NCBI RefSeq assembly: GCF_023544445.1
Contig: NZ_JALPVJ010000005.1
Span: 372,001 to 436,000 of the forward strand
Length of the DNA stretch: 64,000 bases
Direction: 5' to 3'
DNA from: Actinoplanes sp. M2I2
GTDB lineage: Bacteria > Actinomycetota > Actinomycetes > Mycobacteriales > Micromonosporaceae
Numbering within the stretch: position 1 is the stretch's first letter; each line of letters begins with the position of its first letter. This document shows, piece by piece, positions 1 through 9,413 of this stretch. The notes beneath the pieces were generated by a model, which searched no databases, was not told where the DNA came from, and was given only the letters and a program-made list of their open reading frames with translations. Position numbers and translations under genes: made by a program.

Positions 1-669
1 GGCCCGCAGCCGTTCGAGGGCGGACCGGGCCTGGCGGCGCATCTGGTCGTCGACGGTGTGCGTGGCGTAGCGGGCCTGGCGGTAGACCTCGAGCAGCGCG
101 GCGAGGACCTGGGCGTCGACCCGCTGCTCGCGCAGCAGGCGGCCGACCAGGTCGGTCGGGCTGTCGCCGGGGTGGCGCGGCGTGCCGGCCGCGGCGGCGG
201 CCTGTTCCAGGCGGACCCAGCAGGCGATCACCGCCCGGCGCGGGTCGCGGTCGGTGTCGGAGAGCTCCTCGAGGCCGGCGTCGAGCGCGGCGACCAGTTC
301 CTCGGCCGTGCGCGGCTGGTCGGCGCGGCCCCGCGAGCGCTTGTTCTTGCCCGAGCGCCGGCGGCGGTCGCGCACGAGGGAGTAGATCAGCAGGCCGACG
401 ATGACCAGGACGATCACCGCGAGGACGACCAGCGCCAGTTTGTCGACCCAGTCCGGCAGGCCGCGGGCCGCCTCGGGCGGGGGCGGGGGCGACTGGAACG
501 ACGGGGTCACGGTGGGCGGGAGCAGCGGCGCCCGCGCGGCCGGCTCGTCCCGGGCGATCTGGTCGAGCCGCGGCTCGGACCGGGTGGCGGCCAGCGCGGT
601 GACGAAGAGCAGCACGAGAACGGCGGCCAGGGGCCACCACCGCCGCATCACCCCGAAGTCCATCGCCAT
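1..669 (-). CDS. DUF4129 domain membrane protein, cut by left window edge
   Basis: The frame is open from an ATG at 669 down to base 1 with no stop, so the C-terminus lies outside the window (223 residues visible). An N-terminal hydrophobic segment (about residues 11-28) is followed by a Pro-rich stretch, a second membrane segment (about 77-96, rich in Val/Leu/Ile) and an Arg-rich cytoplasmic start. The remainder (about 110-223) has the helical pattern of the DUF4129 domain, including an 'ACWVRLE' stretch and a later 'ARYATHTV' stretch. In actinobacteria such genes usually sit with MoxR ATPase and DUF58 genes; those would lie to the left and cannot be seen. Role unknown. ATG at 663 is an alternative start. 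Confidence 0.7.
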   Translation of the reverse strand, partial: MAMDFGVMRRWWPLAAVLVLLFVTALAATRSEPRLDQIARDEPAARAPLLPPTVTPSFQSPPPPPEAARGLPDWVDKLALVVLAVIVLVIVGLLIYSLVRDRRRRSGKNKRSRGRADQPRTAEELVAALDAGLEELSDTDRDPRRAVIACWVRLEQAAAAAGTPRHPGDSPTDLVGRLLREQRVDAQVLAALLEVYRQARYATHTVDDQMRRQARSALERLRA

Positions 670-725
670 CTCTCTTGTCCGGCCGCCGCGCCCCCGGACA
701 ACGACAGGGGGCGGTGGAACTGAGG

Positions 726-1463
726 CTACAAACCAGCCAGCCGTTTCGCCTCGGCGAACACGTCGTCGAGCATGGCCGGGGTGAGCTTACCGGTGAAGGT
801 GTTCTGCTGACTGACGTGGAAGCACCCCAGCAGATCGGGCGCCCCCGGTTGGCTGATGAGCCGCCCGTGACCGAACTTCGGCCGGGGCACCGGCGGCTTG
901 ATCCCGTACACCGCTCTCATCGCCGGCCACCACGCCTGCCAGGCGAAAGCGCCGAGCGCGACCACGACGCGCAGGGTCGGCCGGATGAGTTCCAGCTCGC
1001 GGTGGAGCCAGGGCGCGCACGTGTCGCGTTCCTCGGGCAACGGTTTGTTGTCGGGCGGGGCGCACCGCACGGCGGCGAAGATGCGCAGGTTGGTCACCGC
1101 GAGGCCGTCGCCGGCCGAGACGCTGGTGGGCTGGTTGGCCAGTCCCGCGCGGTGCAGGGCGGCGAACAGGACGTCGCCCGACCGGTCGCCGGTGAAGATG
1201 CGGCCGGTGCGGTTGCCGCCGTGCGCGGCCGGGGCGAGGCCGAGGACGGCGATCTCGGCGTCGGCCGGCCCGAAGCCGGGGATCGGGCGGCCCCAGTAGT
1301 GCTGGTCGCGGAAGGCGGCACGCTTGGTGATCGCGACTTCCTCACGCCACGCGACCAGGCGCGGGCAGGCGAAGCAGTCCGCGATGTCGGCTTCCAGCAC
1401 AGGCAGTGAGGCGGCCCGCGCTGCCGTGGCGGAGACCTCTTCGGGCGTACGCGTGATTCCCAC
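726..1463 (-). CDS. Uracil-DNA glycosylase, family 5 (UDGb type)
   Basis: Predicted to remove uracil (and, in family 5, other deaminated bases) from DNA as the first step of base excision repair. At 245 residues it is of normal family length. Motif '[14 protein letters not shown]' (about 75-88) is the family-5 signature, and '[11 protein letters not shown]' near the C-terminus matches the second active-site motif. Four cysteines at about 30, 33, 134 and 149 fit the iron-sulfur ligands of this family. The GTG at 1463 was chosen because conserved sequence begins soon after; the frame stays open to 1775, but that extension is a low-complexity Arg/Pro/Ser shadow. It stands alone, with a short gap to each neighbour. 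Confidence 0.88.
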   Translation of the reverse strand: MGITRTPEEVSATAARAASLPVLEADIADCFACPRLVAWREEVAITKRAAFRDQHYWGRPIPGFGPADAEIAVLGLAPAAHGGNRTGRIFTGDRSGDVLFAALHRAGLANQPTSVSAGDGLAVTNLRIFAAVRCAPPDNKPLPEERDTCAPWLHRELELIRPTLRVVVALGAFAWQAWWPAMRAVYGIKPPVPRPKFGHGRLISQPGAPDLLGCFHVSQQNTFTGKLTPAMLDDVFAEAKRLAGL

Positions 1464-1509
1464 CCCGCCAGCAGACCACTTCAGCCCGGATCGCGTCCGG
1501 CGGGGGTGG

Positions 1510-1986
1510 TCAGGCCTTGGGCCGCAGGCACAGGACGTAGCCGTCACCGGCGCCGCTGGCGAAGACGTAGAAGACCTCTTCGGCCGTGAAGAACTTGTCG
1601 CAGGCCTTGCTCTGCGGGGAGGACTCGCCGTCGACGCGGGCCACGACGGTGAACTTCGCCTCGGCCGAACCGCAGTCGACGACGTTCGCGCCGGTCTCGG
1701 TGGTGCCCTCGTTCTTGACGTCCTTGTCGGAGGCGATGCAGTCGCCGGCCTTGGCGTCCTGGGCGTTGTCGTCACCGGAGAACACCGCCCGGAGCGCGAA
1801 CGCGGCGACCACCAGGACGACCGCGACGACGATCCCCGTGATCAGCTTGCCGGCGCCGCCACCCTTCTTTCCCGGCTCGGCGAACGGGCCCGGCCGGGCG
1901 TCGTCGGCCCGCGGGAAGCGAGGTGGGCCGGCCGGCTCGGCATACCCCGGCTGGGCGTCGGCCGGGGGCGGAACGGGGTTGCTCAC
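1510..1986 (-). CDS. LppU/SCO3897-like membrane-anchored protein
   Basis: A 158-residue protein with a Pro-rich N-terminal tail (about 1-45), one membrane segment (about 47-66) and an extracytoplasmic domain with four cysteines, including 'AGDCIA', 'VVDCG', 'ACDKF' and 'VLCLRPK'. This Cys spacing and layout resemble the small actinobacterial LppU/SCO3897 family, whose function is not established. The domain is likely disulfide-bonded outside the cell. There is no tight operon partner; the gap to the next upstream gene is about 96 bases. Confidence 0.6.
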   Translation of the reverse strand: MSNPVPPPADAQPGYAEPAGPPRFPRADDARPGPFAEPGKKGGGAGKLITGIVVAVVLVVAAFALRAVFSGDDNAQDAKAGDCIASDKDVKNEGTTETGANVVDCGSAEAKFTVVARVDGESSPQSKACDKFFTAEEVFYVFASGAGDGYVLCLRPKA

Positions 1987-2082
1987 GCGTGTTCCTCTCG
2001 AGTGCCGGCCGAGGGGTTCGTCCGGTCGCCCGGGGAACAGTAGCGATCCGCCGCGGCGCGGCGCGACCCTGCCCCGATCGGG

Positions 2083-3093
2083 CTATCGCGAGGGTGACAC
2101 GCTGCCCGGAGTGGGCTCCTTGAGGGTCGCGGCCGGCGCGGGGGAAGACTCGCCGGGCGTCGGAAGGGCACCGTCGTCGGCGAACGACGGCTTAGCGGTC
2201 GGCGCGGGCGAGGCGAACGGCACGGCCTCGGGGCAGTACGGATAACCCATGCTGCGCGTGTGCTGCGTCTCGCCGGTGTCCGGATCTTCGCAGTAGGCGT
2301 TGCCCATGGTGATCGGCTGCCCGTCCTGGTCGAACAGGCGCGCGCCGGGCACCAGGCGGCCCTGGCTGTCGTAGACGAAGACGTCGTTGACGTAGTCGTA
2401 CGGGTTGCCGCCGCCGCTGCTGGTGCCGGAGTAGCCGACATCGTTGTAGCCCGGGTTGCGCACGTCGTCGTCGGCGTTGAAGAAGGCGCCCAGCGCGAAG
2501 ATGACCAGCACCGCCGTGCCGCCGTAGAACGCGTACCGGGGCCCCCGGCCCAGCCGGAGGTTGCGCCGGCCCAGCACGATCGAGCCGATGACGCAGCCGG
2601 CCAGCAGCACCAGCGCGACGAGCGTGCTGTTGCCGATGCGCGGCAGCAGGCCGATCTCCTGGGACTGGGCGCCGAGGAACCAGGCCAGGGCCATCGCGGC
2701 CAGGTAACCGCGCAGCAGCCACCACGCCGGGCGCAGCAGCACGAGGAAGTCGCTGGCCTTGGCATAGCCGATCACCGGCCCGACCCGGACGTCGGCCCGG
2801 CCGAGCACGCGGAGCACGTCGGCGCGGGCCGCCAGCAGGGGATCGAAGCGGCGCTTGGGCGGGTCGGGGAAGCCGCCGACGAAGCCGGCCGCGGTGGTGC
2901 GCAACTCGGCCGCGTACGCCTCGGGGCTGCCGAGCCGGTCGGTGAGGGTGACCGTGTCCTCGGCCCGGATCTCGGCCAGGTGCTCGGGCAGGTCCTCGAG
3001 CAGCTCGGCGCGGGTGGCCTCGGGAAGGTCGGCCAGCGCCGCGCGGACACGCTCGACGTACTCGGTGATCTCGTCCTGTGCCGTGGAGTTCAC
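2083..3093 (-). CDS. HAAS/DUF1700-like membrane protein paired with PadR regulator
   Basis: Starts at a GTG (3093) whose bases overlap the stop of the upstream PadR gene (GTGA, 4 bases), so translation is coupled. Residues 1-65 form a charged helical domain ('TEYVERVRAALADLPEATR') typical of HAAS-type signalling domains found next to PadR repressors. Three hydrophobic segments follow (about 105-125, 140-158, 168-187), then an extracytoplasmic region rich in Asn, Tyr and Gly, ending in a Pro/Ala/Ser tail; 336 residues. Pairing with PadR suggests it is regulated with, or modulates, that repressor. The exact function is unknown. Confidence 0.65.
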   Translation of the reverse strand: MNSTAQDEITEYVERVRAALADLPEATRAELLEDLPEHLAEIRAEDTVTLTDRLGSPEAYAAELRTTAAGFVGGFPDPPKRRFDPLLAARADVLRVLGRADVRVGPVIGYAKASDFLVLLRPAWWLLRGYLAAMALAWFLGAQSQEIGLLPRIGNSTLVALVLLAGCVIGSIVLGRRNLRLGRGPRYAFYGGTAVLVIFALGAFFNADDDVRNPGYNDVGYSGTSSGGGNPYDYVNDVFVYDSQGRLVPGARLFDQDGQPITMGNAYCEDPDTGETQHTRSMGYPYCPEAVPFASPAPTAKPSFADDGALPTPGESSPAPAATLKEPTPGSVSPSR

Positions 3094-3419
3094 GCCGTCT
3101 CCCGCTCGCGAAGCAGATCGTCCATGGTGGATGCGAAGCCCTGCCACACTTTGCCCGACCGCTGCAACTCGGCGTGGCCGGCGGCGTTGAGGCCGTAGTA
3201 CTTGCGGTGGGGGCCCTCGTCGCTGGGTACCACATAGGTGTTCAGGAAGCCGCCGGCGAACAGGCGCCGCAGGGTGCCGTAGACCGAGGCGTCGCCGACC
3301 TCGTCGAGCCCGGCCGCGCGCAGGCGGCGAAGGATGTCGTAGCCGTAGCCGTCCCCGTCGCGCAGGGCGGCGAGCACGGCCAGGTCCAGGACACCCTTGA
3401 GCAGCTGGGTGGTATCCAC
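3090..3419 (-). CDS. PadR family transcriptional regulator
   Basis: A 109-residue winged-helix repressor of the small PadR class: 'TTQLLKGVLDLAVLAAL' opens helix 1, 'GYGYDILRRL' and 'SVYGTLRRLFAGGFL' form the recognition region, and 'HRKYYGLNAAGHAEL' is the wing. The GTG at 3419 is preferred because family members start at this point; a TTG at 3440 in the same frame would add seven unconserved residues. No strong ribosome binding site is visible. Its stop overlaps the start of the HAAS-like membrane protein, the usual partner of these regulators. It probably represses its own two-gene operon; the ligand is unknown. Confidence 0.85.
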   Translation of the reverse strand: MDTTQLLKGVLDLAVLAALRDGDGYGYDILRRLRAAGLDEVGDASVYGTLRRLFAGGFLNTYVVPSDEGPHRKYYGLNAAGHAELQRSGKVWQGFASTMDDLLRERETA

Positions 3420-3505
3420 GCGATGGACAGTAGTGCGCAATGCGAAATACCGTCAAGAGCGAAGTACTGCCAGGTCTCGATGGACGAAGCCCGCGAACGG
3501 GGCGA

Positions 3506-4414
3506 TCAGGCGAGGCTGTAAGCGATGCCGTCGAGGATGTCGTGTTCGGAGGCGACCACCGACGGGTGGCCGGAGCGCTCGAGGACGGTGCGCAGGATCA
3601 GCGCGCCGGCGCCGATGACGTCGGCCCGGCCCGGGTGCATCACCGGCAGGGCCAGCCGCTGCTCGACCGTCATGGCCAGCAGTTCGCCGGTCACCCGGGA
3701 CACGGCCTCGAGGCTCACTTCGCTGTGGTGGATGCGCGCGGAGTCGTACCCGGGCAGATCGAGCCCCAGGGCGGTGACCGTGGTGACCGTGCCGGCCAGA
3801 CCCACGAGGGTCCTGGCCTCCCGCCCGGGGACGGCGGTGAGAGCGATGTCGACGGCCGCCGTGATGTCGCGCTCCGCATTGTGGATCTCGGCCGCGGTGG
3901 GCGGATCGCTGTGCAGGTGACGCTCGGTCATCCGGACGCAGCCGATGTCCATCGAGATGGCGTGGTCGACGCCGGCCGACCCGGTGACGAACTCGGTCGA
4001 GCCACCGCCGATGTCGACGACCAGGTAGGGACGTTCGGCGGTGAGACCGGCGACGGCGCCGGCGAAGGACAGCCGCGCCTCCTCGGTGCCGGTGATCACC
4101 TCAGGGTCGATGCCGAGCACGCCGCGCACCATGTCGCGGAACTCCTGCGCGTTCTCGGCATCGCGCGAGGCCGAGGTGGCGCACATGCGCACCCGGGTCA
4201 CGCCGAGCTCGGCGATCTCGGCCGCATAGCCGAGCAGAGCCTTCCGCGTACGGGCCAGCGCGCCCTCGGAGAGGCGGCCCGTGCGGTCGACGCCCTCCCC
4301 CAGGCGCACGATCTCCATCCGGCGGGCGACGTCGGTCAGCCGGCCGTCGACGATGTCGGCGATCAGCAGACGGATCGAGTTCGTCCCGCAGTCGATCCCG
4401 GCGACCCTGGTCAT
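3506..4414 (-). CDS. ppx: Ppx/GppA exopolyphosphatase family protein
   Basis: A 302-residue single-module Ppx/GppA phosphatase of the actin-like fold. 'VAGIDCGTNSIRLLIAD' (about 4-20) is the first phosphate-binding loop, 'TSASRDAEN' and 'VITGTEEARLSF' are family motifs, and 'LVVDIGGGSTEFV' is the second nucleotide/phosphate loop. The family hydrolyses polyphosphate or pppGpp; the short actinobacterial form can prefer one of these, which cannot be told from sequence. The ATG at 4414 is preceded by GAGGAC and lies 7 bases after the stop of argA. The order eno, ftsB-like, DUF501, ppx matches the mycobacterial Rv1023-Rv1026 block. Confidence 0.9.
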   Translation of the reverse strand: MTRVAGIDCGTNSIRLLIADIVDGRLTDVARRMEIVRLGEGVDRTGRLSEGALARTRKALLGYAAEIAELGVTRVRMCATSASRDAENAQEFRDMVRGVLGIDPEVITGTEEARLSFAGAVAGLTAERPYLVVDIGGGSTEFVTGSAGVDHAISMDIGCVRMTERHLHSDPPTAAEIHNAERDITAAVDIALTAVPGREARTLVGLAGTVTTVTALGLDLPGYDSARIHHSEVSLEAVSRVTGELLAMTVEQRLALPVMHPGRADVIGAGALILRTVLERSGHPSVVASEHDILDGIAYSLA

Positions 4415-4421
4415 CGCGTCC

Positions 4422-4916
4422 TCACAGGTGCAGCAGCATTCTCGTGTTCCCCAGCGTGTTGGGCTTGACCCGTTCCAGTCCGAGGAATTCCGCGACACCC
4501 TCGTCGTACGACCGGAGAAGTTGCTCGTAGACGAGGTGCGGGACGGGAGCGCCGTCGATCTCGGTGAACCCGAACGAGCCGAAGAAGCGGGTCTCGAACG
4601 TCAGGCAGAAGACCCGGGCCACCCCGAGCTCGCGGGCCACGTCGAGGAGACGCTCGACGATGCGGTGACCGATCTTCTGGCCGCGGCAGGCGGGATCGAC
4701 CGCGACCGTCCGGATCTCGGCCAGGTCCTCCCACATCACGTGCAGGGCGCCACAGCCGTAGACCCGGTCGCGGTCGTCCACCGCCACCCAGAACTCCTGC
4801 ACCGACTCGTACAGGGTGACGGTCGCCTTGCTCAGCAGCCGGCCGTCGGACGTGTACGCGTCGACCAGGTCCCGGATCGCCCGGACGTCCCTGGTCCGGG
4901 CGCGGCGAATCTCCAC
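4422..4916 (-). CDS. argA: GNAT amino-acid N-acetyltransferase (ArgA, Rv2747 type)
   Basis: A 164-residue stand-alone GNAT protein that matches the short mycobacterial ArgA (Rv2747), which acetylates glutamate or glutamine with acetyl-CoA to start arginine synthesis. Matching points include 'RRARTRDVRAIRDLVD' at the start, 'VGCGALH'-like 'YGCGALHVMWEDL', 'IRTVAVDPACRGQKIGHRIV' (the acetyl-CoA loop), 'TFETRFFGSFGFTEI' and the terminal 'VKPNTLGNTRMLL'. The GTG start overlaps the TAG stop of the DUF501 gene by one base, so the two are coupled. In Mycobacterium argA lies elsewhere; here it is inserted between DUF501 and ppx. Confidence 0.85.
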   Translation of the reverse strand: MEIRRARTRDVRAIRDLVDAYTSDGRLLSKATVTLYESVQEFWVAVDDRDRVYGCGALHVMWEDLAEIRTVAVDPACRGQKIGHRIVERLLDVARELGVARVFCLTFETRFFGSFGFTEIDGAPVPHLVYEQLLRSYDEGVAEFLGLERVKPNTLGNTRMLLHL

Positions 4917-5413
4917 TAGTCAGCCTTTTTCACGCATGGGCCCTCGGCCCACCATGGTTCCACGGCGTCCCGGACCTCGTCCCCGAAAGGATTCACGCCC
5001 CGGCCCACAGCGAGCGCGTGCCCGAGGTGGACATGCAGGCATTTCACTCGATCGGGCATGCCGCCGGCGGCGACGTGCGCGATCTCCGGCACGTCCTCGA
5101 TCGCCTTGCGACGGGTGAGGTAGTCCTCGGTGGCGCCGGCGTACCGCGCGGCCAGCTCGGGGTCGGTGCTCAGCCGCTCCTGCATGTCGCGCATGACGCC
5201 GGCCGACTCGAGCCGGCTGCACGCGGCGGTCGCGTGCGGGCAGGTCAGATAGAAAAGCGTCGGGAACGGTGTGCCGTCGTCGAGGCGGGGCGACGTCTCC
5301 ACGACGTCCGGGTTGCCGCAGGGGCAGCGGTGCGCGACCGCGCGGGTGCCCCGGGGGCGACGCCCGAGCTGGGCCTCCACGATCTCGAGGTCGGCCTGGT
5401 CCGGCTCATTCAT
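4916..5413 (-). CDS. DUF501 domain protein
   Basis: A 165-residue member of the DUF501 family, found almost only in actinobacteria next to eno and the ftsB-like gene (Rv1025 in M. tuberculosis). Family features are an N-terminal 'DLEIVEAQLGR', a Cys-rich 'RCPCGNPDVVET', 'FPTLFYLTCP' and 'VKCLHVHLGHALA'. The Cys and His residues could bind a metal. Function is not established. It starts at ATG 5413 with a distant GGAG, and its stop overlaps the GTG of argA. Confidence 0.85.
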   Translation of the reverse strand: MNEPDQADLEIVEAQLGRRPRGTRAVAHRCPCGNPDVVETSPRLDDGTPFPTLFYLTCPHATAACSRLESAGVMRDMQERLSTDPELAARYAGATEDYLTRRKAIEDVPEIAHVAAGGMPDRVKCLHVHLGHALAVGRGVNPFGDEVRDAVEPWWAEGPCVKKAD

Positions 5414-5512
5414 AGGTGACTTCGGTTCTCCGCCGCTGGGGGGGCTGATCCATACCGAGGGTTGTGGACACAGCTGGTTGGTCGGCTCTACGTCTGTTCG
5501 GTGGGCTCTGCG

Positions 5513-6118
5513 CTAGTTGGCGGGCTCGGCGTCGGCGGCCCGGACACTGCCCCACAGCGTGTCGTACCAGCGGTCGGGTGCGGCCGCCGGTGGCCGGCGA
5601 CCGGCCTCGGTGGCCGCGCCGGCCGGGTCGTTCAGCACGACGAGGACGACCTCGCCGTCCCGGACGTAGAAGAGCTTCTCGCGGGCCTGGGCCCGCAGAT
5701 ACTCCGGGTCCCGCCACTTCTGCAGCTCCTGCGATTTCTGCGCGATGAGCTCCCGCTCGCGGGCCTGGTCGGCCTCGAGCTGGGTGATCTGCGATTCCTG
5801 GGCGAGATAGAGCCGGAGAGGATACGTGTACGCCAGGGCGAGCGCGACGAGGACGACGATCACGACCATCGCCCGGCCGGTCAGCGCCCGCGGACGCGGG
5901 GCGACGGTGCGCTTGGTGGCCACCCGGCCACCGCTGACCGTCCGGCGGGTCCGCGTGGTCTTGGGGACCGAGCCCGTGTTCCGTACGGTCCGGCTGCCGC
6001 GGACCGCCCCGGTGTTGCGGACCGCTCCCGTGTTGCGGACTGCTCCGGTGGCGCGGGCACGCGACGACGCGGGGCGGCGGGCCGGGCCCTGACCGCTCGG
6101 TGCTCGTCGCTGTGTCAC
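5513..6118 (-). CDS. FtsB/DivIC-type septum formation initiator
   Basis: A 201-residue bitopic cell-division protein. The long basic N-terminal tail (1-80, rich in Arg, Thr and Gly with hexapeptide repeats) is cytoplasmic. A membrane segment (about 83-103) precedes a coiled coil ('LAQESQITQLEADQARERELI') and the conserved 'KWRDPEYLRAQAREKLFYV' that defines DivIC/FtsB. These proteins join FtsL/FtsQ in the divisome. It lies just downstream of eno as in most actinobacteria, with about 90 bases between. The disordered tail is longer and more repetitive than in rods. Confidence 0.88.
   Translation of the reverse strand: MTQRRAPSGQGPARRPASSRARATGAVRNTGAVRNTGAVRGSRTVRNTGSVPKTTRTRRTVSGGRVATKRTVAPRPRALTGRAMVVIVVLVALALAYTYPLRLYLAQESQITQLEADQARERELIAQKSQELQKWRDPEYLRAQAREKLFYVRDGEVVLVVLNDPAGAATEAGRRPPAAAPDRWYDTLWGSVRAADAEPAN
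5966..6052 (-). repeat. In-frame 18-base repeats coding 'NTGAVR' units
   Basis: Within the N-terminal tail of the ftsB-like gene, residues 23-51 read as five six-residue units: ATGAVR, NTGAVR, NTGAVR, GSRTVR, NTGSVP. The two central units are identical at protein level and nearly so in DNA (unit gcggaccgctcccgtgtt on the plus strand). The unit length of 18 bases keeps the frame. This looks like slippage-type expansion of a disordered cytoplasmic tail. Confidence 0.8.
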
Positions 6119-6208
6119 CCCAACCCCTCCGTCACGTGCTGTGGCGCCCGCTCGAAACCTATGCCCGTTCCGGCGGGCGCCACAACTCCATGATCTAGCG
6201 AGCGCTCG

Positions 6209-7513
<1,305 letters not shown>

Positions 7514-7516
7514 TTA

Positions 7517-7595
7517 AAGCTGCAGTTCACGTTTTCGAGGCTGCAGTTCGCCTCTTGAGGAAGCTGCGTTCACCTCTCGAGGCTGCAGTTCACCG
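7517..7595. repeat. Four degenerate direct repeats upstream of eno
   Basis: Four successive copies of a unit like (aag)ctgcagttcac(n)tcgagg begin at 7517, 7541, 7561 and 7583, with unit lengths 24, 20 and 22 bases before the last partial copy. The shared core is ctgcagttc/ctgcgttc followed by a tcgagg or ttgagg box. The array lies 25-103 bases upstream of the eno start, in the 219-base gap between eno and the divergent PilZ gene, so a promoter or operator role is possible. Confidence 0.75.
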
Positions 7596-7711
7596 ACCGC
7601 GACCCTGCGGCCGACCACGGCAATGAGCGTATCGACCCGCGCTGGCGCCCGTACGGCTGCCCTGGGGTTTCATCTCAGGTACGGGCAGAGTTTGCCGATG
7701 ACTCCGTCACT

Positions 7712-8341
7712 ATGAGCACACCCATGCTTCCCGCTGACGGGTCGTACATCGAGATGACCTCGTACGGCGAAACGCTGCCCGATGTACGCGTCGTCCAGGC
7801 CACGGACGCGATGATCACGCTGTCGCTGGCCCTGGACGACCTCCCGCCGGCGAACGCGGAAGTGACGCTGCGCTGGGCCGCCGCGCCGCGCGGCCGGTAC
7901 GCCGTCGCGGGCAACGTGGCCGCGATCGACGGGAACCGCGTGGAGGTGCGATACGCCGGCGAGCCCGCGATCGAGCAGAGCCGCGACTACGTCCGCGGGG
8001 GCGGCGGCGAACCGATCGTGCTGCTGCTGCCCGGGCAGGCGGCCGCCGAGGGAAAGATCCACGACCTGAGCGAAGGGGCGGTGCGGGCCCACTTCACCGA
8101 CGTGGAGGTGCAATCCGGCGACGAGGTCACGCTGCGTATTCAAGTCGGTGACGAGGTGGTGGAGTTCCCGGCGCGAGCAGTCAAGGTGAGCTCGGTGCGG
8201 CAGCAGATCCCGCGCCGGGGACCGCTGATCGTCGAGCTGGTCGCCATCTTCACCACGACCGACGAGCACCAGGCCCGGATCATCCGTCGCTACATCTTCA
8301 CGCAGCAGTTGAGGGAACGCTCCCGGGCGACCCGGCCATAA
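7712..8341 (+). CDS. PilZ domain protein (possible c-di-GMP receptor)
   Basis: A 209-residue soluble protein with the two-domain layout of YcgR-like PilZ proteins: an N-terminal beta domain (about 1-90) and a PilZ domain (about 90-205). 'SRDYVRGG' supplies an RxxxR motif. The second motif reads 'DLSEGAVR', where the usual (D/N)xSxxG has Ala in place of the final Gly. C-di-GMP binding is therefore likely but not certain. It starts at ATG 7712 with a weak ribosome site and diverges from eno. In actinomycetes c-di-GMP controls development; no cyclase gene is visible here. Confidence 0.72.
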   Translation: MSTPMLPADGSYIEMTSYGETLPDVRVVQATDAMITLSLALDDLPPANAEVTLRWAAAPRGRYAVAGNVAAIDGNRVEVRYAGEPAIEQSRDYVRGGGGEPIVLLLPGQAAAEGKIHDLSEGAVRAHFTDVEVQSGDEVTLRIQVGDEVVEFPARAVKVSSVRQQIPRRGPLIVELVAIFTTTDEHQARIIRRYIFTQQLRERSRATRP

Positions 8342-8383
8342 CTGGTTTGCCTCCGGTTGCGGGCATGGGCTTAGGTGTCAGGC

Positions 8384-9055
8384 GTGCCTCCTGTTACGCG
8401 CCTGACGCTCGCTGCCCTCGCGGTCGCGAGCGCGGCGCTGCTCGGCACGGCCGGCTGCGGCGATCTGGAAGAGGCCAGCGCCGCTCCCCTGGCCGGCGAC
8501 AACCTGATCACCGAGACGGCCGATCAGCTGGCCGCCGGGTCGACGCTCACGTACACGGCGAAATATCAGGTGACCGGCGGCGAGACGGCGACCGTGAGCC
8601 GGGCCCAGCGTCCGGCCCGGGCGGCGTACGTCTATCCGGGCGGCCGCCTGATCACCACGAACACCGTGACGATCCGTTGCGCCGGCTCCACGTGCACCTC
8701 CGACCGCACCGACCCCGCGGCCGCCGCGTCGCTGGCCCAGGCGCCGCTGGTCTCCCCGGAGGCCGTCCAAGAGATGCTGGCGACGGCGGCCCTCGACCCG
8801 GTGGTCGAGACCGAGCAGCACGACACCACGATCGCCGGCCGCCACGCCACCTGTCTCACGCTGAGCCAGGTCAACGGCACACCGGCTCCGTCGTTCGACC
8901 TGTGCGTCACCAACGAAGGCGTCCTGGCCAGCTTCACGGCCACGGTCGACGGCGAGCGCATCGAGCAGGCCCTGACCGCCTACGCCGACGACCTCCCGCC
9001 GGACGCGTTCGTGCTGCCCACCGGCACCGAACTGGTCGACCGGACGGCGAAGTAG
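8384..9055 (+). CDS. Putative lipoprotein of unknown function
   Basis: A 223-residue exported protein. The signal peptide (about 1-24) ends 'LLGTAGC', a somewhat weak lipobox because the -3 position is Thr, with the lipidated Cys at 25. The mature part is a beta-rich domain starting 'AADQLAAGSTLTYTAKYQV', reminiscent of LppX/LprG-type lipid-binding lipoproteins; the resemblance is by eye only. The GTG at 8384 is preferred because AGGTG lies six bases upstream; a GTG at 8375 would add three residues. It follows the PilZ gene by 42 bases. Confidence 0.65.
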   Translation: MPPVTRLTLAALAVASAALLGTAGCGDLEEASAAPLAGDNLITETADQLAAGSTLTYTAKYQVTGGETATVSRAQRPARAAYVYPGGRLITTNTVTIRCAGSTCTSDRTDPAAAASLAQAPLVSPEAVQEMLATAALDPVVETEQHDTTIAGRHATCLTLSQVNGTPAPSFDLCVTNEGVLASFTATVDGERIEQALTAYADDLPPDAFVLPTGTELVDRTAK

Positions 9056-9194
9056 CAGCCTGCCTCGCGCCCGGCCTCCGCCGCGTTCGCGCGTGAGTTG
9101 AGTTCGGCCACGTTCTCCGTCACCCGCTCCTCCCCTTTCACCCGCCGCGAACCTTCAGCCGGTCCGGCGCGACTGAAGAGGGCGAGGAGGGCGG

Positions 9195-9413
9195 ATGAGC
9201 GACGAATTGCTGGTGGTCCGGTGGCAGCTCGGTGAGCGGGAAGCCTTCGCCGAGCTGGTGCGGGCCTGGCACGGCCGGGTGGAGCGCTACGTCGGGCGGA
9301 TGCTCGGCCGGGCCGACGACGACGTGGTGCAGGAGGTGTGGCTCGGGGTCTTCCGAGGACTGCCCCGGCTGCGGCAGCCGGACCGGTTGCTGCGAAAGGG
9401 GTACGAAACATGA
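9195..9413 (+). pseudogene. Truncated ECF-type sigma factor (region 2 only)
   Basis: A 72-residue frame with a good ribosome site (GAGGAGGG) whose first 62 residues match sigma-70 region 2: 'EREAFAELVRAWHGRVERYV', then 'DDDVVQEVWLGVFRGLPRLRQPDRL'. Regions 3 and 4 are missing; the protein ends after 'LRKGYET'. Its stop overlaps the start of the next gene (ATGA). The abrupt joint suggests an internal in-frame deletion that kept the first part and the last few codons. It may be a dead remnant or a small region-2-only protein; it is too short to act as a normal sigma factor because promoter -35 recognition is absent. Confidence 0.7.

Noticed and set aside
8309..8325. CebR-like palindrome gggaacgctccc
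   Set aside because: It differs from the operator in key bases and lies inside the end of the PilZ coding sequence.
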